Assembly: GCA_902797345.1 (NCBI GenBank)
Contig: CADBSL010000054.1
Location: 1 to 5,064 of the forward strand
Length of the DNA: 5,064 nt
Origin: an uncultured Eubacteriales bacterium
GTDB taxonomy: Bacteria > Bacillota > Clostridia > Peptostreptococcales > Anaerovoracaceae
Reading direction: 5' to 3'
Below, in pieces: positions 1 through 5,064 of this stretch (position 1 is the stretch's first letter; every line of letters starts with the position of its first letter). Below the pieces are notes generated by a model, which saw only the letters and a program-made list of their open reading frames with translations, had not been told where the DNA came from and ran no database searches. A program made the translations under genes and the position numbers.

Positions 1-80
1 CGGTGAATGGGACTTGAACCCATACGTCTGTTGACACACGCCCCTCAAACGTGCCTGTCTGCCGATTCCAGCACCACCGC
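1..80 (-). tRNA. tRNA-Leu (anticodon GAG), 3' end cut by window edge
   Basis: Read on the minus strand, this folds as a class II tRNA. The 5' acceptor strand GCGGTGG (80-74) pairs with TCACCG at the other end, and the seventh 3' base, discriminator and CCA lie just outside the window. The anticodon stem CACGT/GCGTG encloses the loop TTGAGGG, giving anticodon GAG, which reads leucine codons CUC and CUU. A long variable arm (TGTC-AACA-GACG) and a T arm (ATGGG-TTCAAGT-CCCAT) follow, as expected for leucine tRNAs. The long variable arm and the anticodon together make the identity firm. Whether CCA is genome-encoded cannot be seen. It is preceded by its own promoter and looks independent of the protein genes upstream. 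Confidence 0.95.
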
Positions 81-102
81 ATGTCGCAATGCTGACTAAA
101 TA

Positions 103-131
103 ATAATACCCCAGAGGGCCATCTTTGTCAA
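103..131 (-). promoter_or_regulatory. Sigma-A type promoter of the tRNA-Leu gene
   Basis: On the minus strand a perfect -35 box TTGACA (131-126) is separated by exactly 17 bases from a -10 box TATTAT (108-103), which matches consensus at five of six positions. Transcription would start near 96, leaving a 5' leader of about 15 bases before the mature tRNA at 80. Such a near-consensus promoter fits a stable RNA gene. Confidence 0.88.
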
Positions 132-142
132 GAAAGAAGATC

Positions 143-163
143 GAAGAATCCAAAAGATTCTCC
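143..163 (-). terminator. Possible weak terminator after the lipoprotein gene
   Basis: On the minus strand GGAGAATC and GATTCTTC can form an 8-bp stem (one G-U pair) around a 5-base loop TTTTG. It lies 46 bases past the lipoprotein stop codon and just before the tRNA promoter. The stem is AT-rich and is followed only by a pyrimidine-rich stretch (GATCTTCTTTCTT), not a clean T-run. It is therefore a weak candidate. Confidence 0.3.
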
Positions 164-208
164 AACCTTCCCTCTCTGTCCTTCTTACTTTAGACTGAGA
201 ACTCCGTC

Positions 209-664
209 CTACTCCTCATACTTCTCCATCAGCACTTCCGCCTGGACGCCTTCCACGTCATAGTGCCAGGTCATCTGGGTCTGGGAGCCTTCTGTCAGGT
301 CCGCTTCGTAAGTCAGATCACCGCTCAAAGTCACATGTCCGTCTTTCAGTTCATAATTCAACAACGCATGATTCTGGTCTACCCACATAGTGGCTGTGCC
401 ATCATCGCTGAAGTACCAGGAAAACGTGTGCCCGTTAAAAAAGTCATCCGGATCCATTTCCTGATCGTTCACCGTTACTTTTTCAACGAACCAAGTGCCA
501 TACAGGAAGGACGGATCCTCCGTCTCTGCCGTATCTGCGGTTTCTTCTGTCGCCGATTCAGATGAGCTGTCAGAAGTATCGCCGCCTCCGCCGCAGCCGG
601 CCATTAAGGCTGACATCCCAATCACCAATGTCAGGCAAAGCAGTAAAGCCAATAATCTTTTCAT
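209..664 (-). CDS. Small secreted lipoprotein, lipocalin-like C-terminal domain suspected
   Basis: This predicted 151-residue lipoprotein would be anchored on the outer face of the cytoplasmic membrane. Residues 1-23 form a lipoprotein signal peptide: MKR, a Leu-rich hydrophobic core, then the lipobox LMAGC with Cys24 as the lipidated residue. Met at -3 is less usual than Leu or Ala. Gly25-28 and a Ser/Thr/Glu/Asp-rich linker to about residue 51 follow. The folded part, about 53-151, begins FLYGTWF and continues with alternating beta-strand-like segments, including a 'FSDDGTATMWVD' stretch. This resembles the small lipocalin-like or beta-sandwich domains found repeatedly in clostridial lipoproteins. 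That likeness is from memory of the family style and no ligand can be inferred. The start is supported by AGGAGG (676-671) six bases before ATG. A candidate promoter lies upstream at 743-771. Function unknown. Confidence 0.85.
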   Translation of the reverse strand: MKRLLALLLCLTLVIGMSALMAGCGGGGDTSDSSSESATEETADTAETEDPSFLYGTWFVEKVTVNDQEMDPDDFFNGHTFSWYFSDDGTATMWVDQNHALLNYELKDGHVTLSGDLTYEADLTEGSQTQMTWHYDVEGVQAEVLMEKYEE

Positions 665-742
665 AGTATTCCTCCTCGTTCTTTTAGAGATTTAGTAAAA
701 ACGATTCGACACAAGGAATGCTCTACAAAGATGCCCATTTAA

Positions 743-771
743 ACTATATCACCAGCATCCAACCGGCACAA
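743..771 (-). promoter_or_regulatory. Candidate extended -10 promoter of the lipoprotein gene
   Basis: On the minus strand TTGTGC (771-766, three of six -35 consensus bases) lies 17 bases before TATAGT (748-743, five of six). A TG sits one base upstream of the -10 box (TGA-TATAGT), making an extended -10 element that can offset the poor -35. The leader would be about 70 bases. It would let the lipoprotein gene be expressed separately from coaE, after which I see no convincing terminator. Confidence 0.5.
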
Positions 772-784
772 TATATATCCGATC

Positions 785-847
785 TCCGGGCTGAAAACTC
801 CAGCATTCAGTCTCCAGACTCTGGACTTCAGACCCCAGACTCCAGCT
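785..847 (-). repeat. Three degenerate 21-bp tandem units at the coaE 3' end
   Basis: On the minus strand three consecutive 21-base units run 847-827, 826-806 and 805-785. By hand alignment units 1 and 2 agree at 15 of 21 positions, and units 1 and 3 at 13 of 21. A shared core GCTGGAGT occurs in units 1 and 3, and AGTCTGG.G in units 1 and 2. The last seven codons and the TGA stop of coaE lie in unit 1; units 2 and 3 are non-coding. Unit 2 contains a 13-base near-perfect palindrome (TCCAGA-G-TCTGGA, 825-813) that could form a small hairpin. No T-run follows, so it is not an ordinary terminator. Confidence 0.6.
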
Positions 848-1427
848 CTTTTCTCAGTTCCTCCAGCGCCTTACGCACATTTTCGTACGTCTCTTCCACC
901 GTGCCGGAATTGTCGATGACAGTGCACTCCCGGTCCAGCCGCTTTTCCCGGCTCATCTGGTTGTTCATCCGGTTGATTACGTCTTCCCGGGTCATTCCGT
1001 CCCGCTCCATGACCCGTTTGATCCGGACCTCATCATCTGCATCCACGATCCAGAGGCGTTCCACATTCTCGTCATATCCGGCTTCGATCAGGGTCGCCGC
1101 ATCCAGCACCACGATGTCCGTGTCCGCTTCCTGGATCTGCCGCCAGATCTCTCCGTTGATCTTGGAGTTCAAAATCGCCTCCAGTTTCGCCAGCATCTTT
1201 TTATTGGCGAACACCAGCCGTCCCAGTTTCTTCCGGTCCAGCCTCCCGTCGGGGGTCAGGAATTTCGCCCCGAAGACTTTTTTGATCTCCTCCAGCGCCT
1301 CGCTGCCGGGTTCCACCACCAGCCGGGCGATCTGGTCCGCATCCACGATAGTACAGCCGTGTTCACTCAAGTATTTCGAGACCGTCGATTTGCCGCTGCC
1401 GATCCCGCCTGTCAATCCTATCAGCAT
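828..1427 (-). CDS. coaE: Dephospho-CoA kinase
   Basis: This enzyme catalyses the last step of coenzyme A synthesis in the cytoplasm: ATP-dependent phosphorylation of the 3'-hydroxyl of dephospho-CoA. The 199 residues match the usual family length of about 200. The N-terminus carries the P-loop GGIGSGKST (residues 7-15), then VDAD (about 32-35) with the expected substrate-binding and catalytic Asp, and LTPDGRLDRKKLGRLVF in the CoA-binding region. The LID-like stretch RDGMTREDVINRMNNQMS and the late motif VIDNSG are also typical. The usual 'D-x-PLLFE' segment reads DAATLIEAG, a variant core. The start ATG follows AGGAG with a 5-base spacer. The gene begins 26 bases after the polA stop, so the two are probably co-transcribed. 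Its 3' end lies in a degenerate 21-bp repeat that gives the tail ESGV. Confidence 0.95.
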   Translation of the reverse strand: MLIGLTGGIGSGKSTVSKYLSEHGCTIVDADQIARLVVEPGSEALEEIKKVFGAKFLTPDGRLDRKKLGRLVFANKKMLAKLEAILNSKINGEIWRQIQEADTDIVVLDAATLIEAGYDENVERLWIVDADDEVRIKRVMERDGMTREDVINRMNNQMSREKRLDRECTVIDNSGTVEETYENVRKALEELRKELESGV

Positions 1428-1430
1428 TTC

Positions 1431-1457
1431 TTCTCCTTTCTCCTATCTACTATCTAC
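1431..1457 (-). repeat. Paired 7-bp tandem repeats filling the polA-coaE gap, with a duplicated Shine-Dalgarno
   Basis: On the plus strand TTCTCCT occurs twice in perfect tandem (1431-1444) and TATCTAC twice in perfect tandem (1444-1457), sharing one base. On the minus strand the first pair gives AGGAGAA-AGGAGAA, two Shine-Dalgarno cores. The nearer one is five bases from the coaE ATG. The second pair contains the TAG stop of polA. The whole intergenic gap therefore consists of slippage-prone repeats. Confidence 0.8.
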
Positions 1458-4144
1458 TTTACTTCGTACCAATTGCTTCCGCTGTCCATGCCGACCTCCA
1501 GGGGAACACTGAGCTCATCCGCTCCCATCATGTTCCGTTTCAGCAATTCCATCACATCTTCCTTTTCGTCCTCATAGGTGTTGATGATGAGTTCATCGTG
1601 GACCTGAAGGATCATCTTGGATCTGAATCCTCTCTCCCGTAATTCCTCAAACACCTTGATCATGGCGATCTTGATGATGTCCGCCGCACTGCCCTGGATC
1701 GGGGAATTCATAGCCAGCCGTTCTCCCAGCTGACGCTTCATGAAATTGGAGTTTCGGATGTCCACGATCTCTCTCCGCCGGCCTTTGATGGTCGTCACAT
1801 AGCCTTTGTCCCGGCACTCTTCGATGGTCCGGTCCATGTATTCCCGAACGGCTTTGTATTTTTCAAAATAATCGTTGATGTATTTTTCCGCCTGCCGACG
1901 GCTGATATGCAGGTTCTCCGACAATCCGAAGCCGCTCATGCCGTAGATCACCCCGAAGTTTACCGCCTTGGCATTGCTTCTCTGGATGCTCGTCACTTCC
2001 GCTTCCGGCACCTCGAAGACCCGGGCCGCCGTGGAGCGGTGGATATCTTCACCATTTTGGAAGGCGGCAATCATGTTCTCGTCCCCCGAAATGTGAGCCA
2101 GGATCCGAAGCTCGATCTGGGAATAGTCCGCATCCACCAACGTACATCCCTCGTCCGCCACGAAGGCCTTCCGAAGATTCCTCCCCAGTTCCTGCCGGAC
2201 CGGGATGTTCTGCAGGTTGGGCTCCGTGCAGCTGATCCGCCCGGTGGCGGTACCGGTCTGCTGGAAGTGGGCCCGGATCTTCCCGTCTGCCGGAGAAATG
2301 AGGGGCAGCAGCCCTTCCACATAGGTGCTGCGCAGCTTCGTCAGGGTCCGGTACTCCAGCACCAGCCCCGCGATCTCATATTCATCCTTCAGTTTTTCCA
2401 ATACGTCCACATTGGTGGAATAGCCGGTCTTGGTCTTCTTCGCCCCCGGCATATCCAACTTTTCAAACAGGATCGTTCCCAGCTGCTTCGGAGAATTGAT
2501 GTTGAATTCCTCTCCGGCCAACTCGTAGATCCTCTCCTGCATCCCCTGCAGGTTCTCTTCGATGATACCGCCGATCTTCAACAGTTCCTCCCGGTCTGCC
2601 TTAAATCCCCGGTATTCCATATCCGCAAAGATCTCGATCAGCGGCAGCTCAATATCATAATAGACCTCTTCCAGTCCCTTATCCTTCAGGTCTCCCTGCT
2701 GGACCGGTTCCACCAGTTCCAGAAGCTCCATACACCGGGCAGCGTATTCCGCAAAGGAGTGGTCGGAGTTGCCGAACAGATCCGTCTGGGAATTGTTCTT
2801 CAGGAAATCCTTCTCATTCTCCAGTTCCGTCCCGGCGTACATGATGGACAGGGCTTTCACTCCAAAGTCTCCCCGCTGGGGTTCCAGCACATATTGAGCG
2901 ATGCCGATGTCAAATGCCGTCTTCAGCTTCAGCTCCCTGCCGGCCAGGGATTTCATCATATAATAACCGTCCTTCAGGAGGTGTCCCCGGATCCCGATGG
3001 TCCCCTCTCCCAGGATCGCTATGATCGGATCCATCGTCTCCTTTTGGGTGACATAGTACAGTGTTTCTCCCAGTCCCAGCGCCATCCCATAGATGGCGGG
3101 CTGATTCACATGATCCGGGTCCCCGAAGACCTTCAGGAAAACCGTATCCTGTTTCCGAAGATCGTCCAAAAGCCCGGATACATCATCTTTTCCCTCCAGC
3201 AGGACCTTTACGCCTTCCGTTGGAAGCTCCTTTTCTCCGCCGGTCTTCTCCTCTTCCGGCCGAAAATCCGCCAGCCAGGTCTTATCTATTTTCCCGATGA
3301 GGCTGAACAGCTCCAGTTCCCGGTAGAGGGACGTGACCCGGTTCACATCCGGGTGGGTGACCTTCATTTCCTCAAAGTCCATTTCCAACGGCACATTCGT
3401 ATTGATCTCCGCCAGCTTCCGGCTCAGCCGGGCCAGGGCAGCGTGTTCCTCCACCTTCTCCCGGAGTTTGGGCCGTTTGATCTCTTCGGTCCGGGAAAGC
3501 ATCTCCTCCACCGAGCCGAACTGTTCGATCAGGGCGATGCCGGTTTTCTCTCCCACCCCCGGGATCCCGGGGATGTTGTCGGACTGGTCTCCCATCAGCC
3601 CCTTCAGGTCGATGAACTGCTCCGGCGTCATGTGGTAACGCTCCATCATGGTGTCTTTATCGTACACATCGAATTCCGTCAGTCCTTTTTTGGTGATGAT
3701 GATCTTCGTCGTATCCGACGCCAGCTGGAGAGCATCCTTATCCCCTGTGATGACATAGGGCTCCAGCCCCGCCGCTTCGCCTCGTTTGACGATGGTGCCG
3801 ATGATATCGTCCGCCTCAAACCCGGGGAGCTCCAGACACTGGATATCCATCCGCCCCAGCAGGTCTTTCAGGATGGGGAACTGCTGGATCAGCTCGAAGG
3901 GTGCTTTCCGCCTTCCCGCCTTGTATTCGCTGTATTCCTTATGCCGGAACGTAGGGTCTTTCATATCGAAAGCCACAGCGATGTACTCCGGCTCGTACTC
4001 CGCCATGATCTTGTTCAGCATGTTCACGAACCCATACACCGCGTTGGTGCAGATCCCATCCTTATTGGACAGGGGCGGCAATGCATAAAAAGCCCGATTG
4101 ATCAGGCTGTTGCCGTCGATGGCGATGATTCGTTTGTTTCCCAT
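1454..4144 (-). CDS. polA: DNA polymerase I, with inactive 3'-5' exonuclease domain
   Basis: This is DNA polymerase I, which fills gaps and removes RNA primers in repair and lagging-strand maturation. Residues 1-290 form an intact 5'-3' exonuclease: acidic residues D10, D60, E110, D112, D113, D135, D137, D186 and D189 are visible, followed by the helix-hairpin-helix GIPGVGEKTG. Residues about 310-480 are a degenerate proofreading domain. The Exo I 'DxE' position reads K338-V-F340, and the Exo III motif YAARC has Cys471 in place of Asp; only the Exo II Asp392 remains. The polymerase domain is complete: motif A has D673 and E678, motif B has R722, K726, F730 and Y734, and motif C is QVHDE with D850 and E851. 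These match E. coli numbering with a constant offset of 32. The start at 4144 gives 896 residues and has GGGAGG six bases upstream. An in-frame ATG at 4189 lies inside a terminator stem and lacks family homology, so I reject it. Confidence 0.97.
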   Translation of the reverse strand: MGNKRIIAIDGNSLINRAFYALPPLSNKDGICTNAVYGFVNMLNKIMAEYEPEYIAVAFDMKDPTFRHKEYSEYKAGRRKAPFELIQQFPILKDLLGRMDIQCLELPGFEADDIIGTIVKRGEAAGLEPYVITGDKDALQLASDTTKIIITKKGLTEFDVYDKDTMMERYHMTPEQFIDLKGLMGDQSDNIPGIPGVGEKTGIALIEQFGSVEEMLSRTEEIKRPKLREKVEEHAALARLSRKLAEINTNVPLEMDFEEMKVTHPDVNRVTSLYRELELFSLIGKIDKTWLADFRPEEEKTGGEKELPTEGVKVLLEGKDDVSGLLDDLRKQDTVFLKVFGDPDHVNQPAIYGMALGLGETLYYVTQKETMDPIIAILGEGTIGIRGHLLKDGYYMMKSLAGRELKLKTAFDIGIAQYVLEPQRGDFGVKALSIMYAGTELENEKDFLKNNSQTDLFGNSDHSFAEYAARCMELLELVEPVQQGDLKDKGLEEVYYDIELPLIEIFADMEYRGFKADREELLKIGGIIEENLQGMQERIYELAGEEFNINSPKQLGTILFEKLDMPGAKKTKTGYSTNVDVLEKLKDEYEIAGLVLEYRTLTKLRSTYVEGLLPLISPADGKIRAHFQQTGTATGRISCTEPNLQNIPVRQELGRNLRKAFVADEGCTLVDADYSQIELRILAHISGDENMIAAFQNGEDIHRSTAARVFEVPEAEVTSIQRSNAKAVNFGVIYGMSGFGLSENLHISRRQAEKYINDYFEKYKAVREYMDRTIEECRDKGYVTTIKGRRREIVDIRNSNFMKRQLGERLAMNSPIQGSAADIIKIAMIKVFEELRERGFRSKMILQVHDELIINTYEDEKEDVMELLKRNMMGADELSVPLEVGMDSGSNWYEVK

Positions 4145-4150
4145 ATTTGA

Positions 4151-4156
4151 CCTCCC
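4151..4156 (-). promoter_or_regulatory. polA Shine-Dalgarno that fixes the start
   Basis: On the minus strand GGGAGG is followed by the six-base spacer TCAAAT and then the ATG at 4144. The protein then begins MGNKRIIAIDGNS, the normal PolA N-terminus. The site lies immediately downstream of the T-tract of the preceding terminator, with no gap. Confidence 0.88.
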
Positions 4157-4194
4157 AAAAAGAAACTGCCCTGCACGATGGGCGTGCAAGGCAG
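4157..4194 (-). terminator. Strong intrinsic terminator between hisA and polA
   Basis: On the minus strand CTGCCTTGCACG (4194-4183) pairs with CGTGCAGGGCAG (4177-4166) to give a 12-bp GC-rich stem with one G-U pair and a 5-base loop. It is followed at once by TTTCTTTTT (4165-4157). It starts 11 bases after the hisA stop codon. In the plus direction it is followed by AAAATAATTT rather than a T-run, so it acts mainly on minus-strand transcripts. Because polA lies just beyond with no visible promoter in between, it may act as a partial terminator or attenuator. Confidence 0.9.
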
Positions 4195-4205
4195 AAAATA
4201 ATTTG

Positions 4206-4910
4206 CTACAGGATATCGCTCAGGCTGATACCGCCGGTGTATAACGCTTTGCCGATCACGCAGCCGTAGATCCCCATCTCCTCCAGCTTCTTCACATCCT
4301 CCGGTGTGGAAACGCCGCCGGAAGCGATCAGATTGGATTTGATGCTCTTGTTCATTTTGTCGATCTCCTCGAAATTCGGTCCGGCCATCATGCCGTCCTT
4401 GGAGATGTCTGTATAGATGACAGTGTGGAGGCCATAGCCTTCCAGCTCCTGAGCCAAGTTGGCTGCCGTCACGTCAGTCAGCTCGGTCCAACCCCGAACG
4501 GCTACATATCCGTCTTTGGCATCCAGGGATACGGCGATTTTTTCACCATAGGTTTTGATGGCTTCCTTGACAAAAGCTTTGTGTGAAAGAGCACTGGTCC
4601 CCAGGATCACCCGGGTCACACCGGCTTCGATCATTTCTTCCACGTATTTCATGTCCCGGACACCGCCGCCGAACTGGACCGGCACGTTGACCGATTCGAT
4701 CATGGTCTTGATCAGGTCCTTATTCACCGCTTCTCCCATCAGCGCCCCGTCCAGGTCGATGATGTGCAGGTTTTTCGCCCCCTGGTTCACCCAGTTCTGC
4801 GCCATTTTCACCGGATCGTTTCCGTAGGATTCCAGTCTGGCAAAGTCGCCCTGTACCAACCGGACGCACTGCCCGTTTTTGATATCGATCGCAGGAAAAA
4901 TATTCAACAT
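4206..4910 (-). CDS. hisA: ProFAR isomerase of histidine biosynthesis (HisA)
   Basis: This is the (beta/alpha)8-barrel enzyme that isomerises the aminoaldose ProFAR to the aminoketose PRFAR by an Amadori rearrangement, the fourth step of histidine synthesis. From the chosen start it has 234 residues, normal for HisA. The N-terminus MLNIFPAIDI holds the general-acid/base Asp9, and VSLD holds Asp130, the second catalytic Asp, at the expected spacing. Phosphate-binding glycines occur at 81-83 (FGGGV) and 198-199 (ASGG), one in each half-barrel, and YTDISKDGMM (167-175) is characteristic. W141 follows RG, as is usual in the active-site loop. An in-frame ATG at 4934 would add eight residues, but it lacks a Shine-Dalgarno. 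The ATG at 4910 has AAAGGAG five bases upstream. With its own promoter and terminator it looks monocistronic, unlike the usual his operon. HisF is similar in fold, but its N-terminus would read differently (a Cys-containing CLDV-type motif). Confidence 0.95.
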   Translation of the reverse strand: MLNIFPAIDIKNGQCVRLVQGDFARLESYGNDPVKMAQNWVNQGAKNLHIIDLDGALMGEAVNKDLIKTMIESVNVPVQFGGGVRDMKYVEEMIEAGVTRVILGTSALSHKAFVKEAIKTYGEKIAVSLDAKDGYVAVRGWTELTDVTAANLAQELEGYGLHTVIYTDISKDGMMAGPNFEEIDKMNKSIKSNLIASGGVSTPEDVKKLEEMGIYGCVIGKALYTGGISLSDIL

Positions 4911-4915
4911 CTCAT

Positions 4916-4922
4916 CTCCTTT
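4916..4922 (-). promoter_or_regulatory. hisA Shine-Dalgarno that fixes the start
   Basis: AAAGGAG on the minus strand is separated by ATGAG from the ATG at 4910. The upstream in-frame ATG at 4934 has only AT-rich sequence before it. The overlap ATGAGATG also contains an out-of-frame ATG at 4915, which is too close to the Shine-Dalgarno to be used. Confidence 0.85.
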
Positions 4923-4966
4923 ATCTGAATTCATGTCATTTTTGTCGATATTTTCATAGTTATTTT

Positions 4967-4995
4967 ATTATATCGCTTTAGAGCATTAAAAACAA
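4967..4995 (-). promoter_or_regulatory. hisA promoter
   Basis: On the minus strand TTGTTT (4995-4990) lies 17 bases upstream of a perfect TATAAT (4972-4967). Transcription would start near 4960, giving a leader of about 50 bases. No T-box, leader peptide or attenuator hairpin is evident in that leader, so any control is more likely at the promoter, for example through the adjacent palindrome. Confidence 0.75.
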
Positions 4996-4998
4996 TAG

Positions 4999-5008
4999 TT
5001 TACGTAAA
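4999..5008. promoter_or_regulatory. Palindrome between divergent promoters, possible operator
   Basis: TTTACGTAAA is a perfect 10-bp palindrome. It lies 3 bases from the hisA -35 box on one side and 2 bases from the plus-strand -35 box on the other, so a bound dimeric regulator could reach both promoters. No known regulator consensus is claimed. Confidence 0.4.
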
Positions 5009-5010
5009 TT

Positions 5011-5039
5011 TTGACATCGTTCGGTATTTGGATTATATT
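5011..5039 (+). promoter_or_regulatory. Strong promoter of a plus-strand gene beyond the window
   Basis: A perfect -35 TTGACA (5011-5016), a 17-base spacer and a -10 TATATT (5034-5039, five of six consensus) face right. The start point would be near 5046. No coding sequence of the downstream gene is inside the window. Confidence 0.82.
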
Positions 5040-5056
5040 TAGATAGAAGAAATAAT

Positions 5057-5062
5057 AAGGAG
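5057..5062 (+). promoter_or_regulatory. Ribosome binding site of the divergent gene outside the window
   Basis: AAGGAG occurs about 11 bases after the predicted start point of the plus-strand promoter. The window ends two bases later (AA), so the start codon should fall within the next several bases. The leader would be short, leaving little room for an RNA regulatory element. The gene's identity cannot be known from here. Confidence 0.7.
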
Positions 5063-5064
5063 AA

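Noticed and set aside
665..827. An intrinsic terminator for coaE
   Set aside because: Small inverted repeats exist (813-825; CTGAA/TTCAG at 806-810 and 791-795 on the minus strand), but none has a strong stem followed by a T-run, so I do not call one.
718..1512. A 264-codon open frame on the plus strand opposite coaE
   Set aside because: It overlaps the well-supported coaE and the polA end, is extremely Ser/Arg-rich as antisense frames are, and lacks a ribosome binding site.
1907..4150. A very long open frame (747 codons) on the plus strand, opposite polA
   Set aside because: It is in codon-on-codon register with polA, so it stays open simply because polA avoids TTA, CTA and TCA codons. It has no Shine-Dalgarno, no recognisable domain and a composition (rich in His, Gln, Arg, Leu) typical of antisense shadows.
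4145..4189. Upstream in-frame ATG at 4189 as a longer polA start
   Set aside because: It lies inside the terminator stem, the added 15 residues do not resemble any PolA N-terminus, and the Shine-Dalgarno is placed for the ATG at 4144.
4911..4934. Upstream in-frame ATG at 4934 as a longer hisA start
   Set aside because: No Shine-Dalgarno precedes it. It would translate through the good Shine-Dalgarno at 4916-4922, and HisA proteins normally begin a few residues before PAID.
4911..4960. A riboswitch, T-box or histidine leader peptide upstream of hisA
   Set aside because: The leader is only about 50 bases, has no T-box-like sequence, no run of His codons and no terminator-like hairpin.
1..5064. 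CRISPR array, insertion sequence, phage or defence genes
   Set aside because: No spaced direct repeats, transposase-like frames or terminal inverted repeats are visible; the coding capacity is taken up by housekeeping genes and one lipoprotein.

Overview
The window reads almost entirely from the minus strand and looks like ordinary chromosome of a Gram-positive Bacillota bacterium, most likely class Clostridia. The reasons are strong AGGAGG-type Shine-Dalgarno sites before every gene, sigma-A style promoters, a proofreading-dead PolA, a polA-coaE pair, and a small lipoprotein with an acidic Ser/Thr linker of the kind common in gut Clostridia. I cannot place it to family with confidence.

Layout in minus-strand transcription order (high to low coordinates). 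An AT-rich divergent intergenic region (about 4911-5064) holds a hisA promoter, a centred palindrome, and a strong plus-strand promoter with a ribosome binding site whose gene starts just beyond the window. hisA (4206-4910) is followed by a strong intrinsic terminator (4157-4194). The T-tract of that terminator directly touches the Shine-Dalgarno of polA (1454-4144). coaE (828-1427) follows polA after a 26-base gap. That gap is built almost wholly from two 7-bp tandem repeats. The 3' end of coaE runs into a degenerate 21-bp tandem repeat. A secreted lipoprotein gene (209-664) has its own candidate promoter (743-771). The window ends in a tRNA-Leu(GAG) gene, cut by the edge, with a near-consensus promoter (103-131).

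Functionally, hisA serves histidine biosynthesis and appears to be a single-gene unit here, which is unusual. polA (repair and Okazaki-fragment processing) and coaE (last step of coenzyme A synthesis) are probably co-transcribed housekeeping genes. The lipoprotein is of unknown function. I see no mobile element, CRISPR array, phage gene or clearly new system. The points most worth checking are the terminator abutting the polA ribosome binding site, the palindromic divergent promoter region, the isolated hisA, and the small tandem repeats around coaE.
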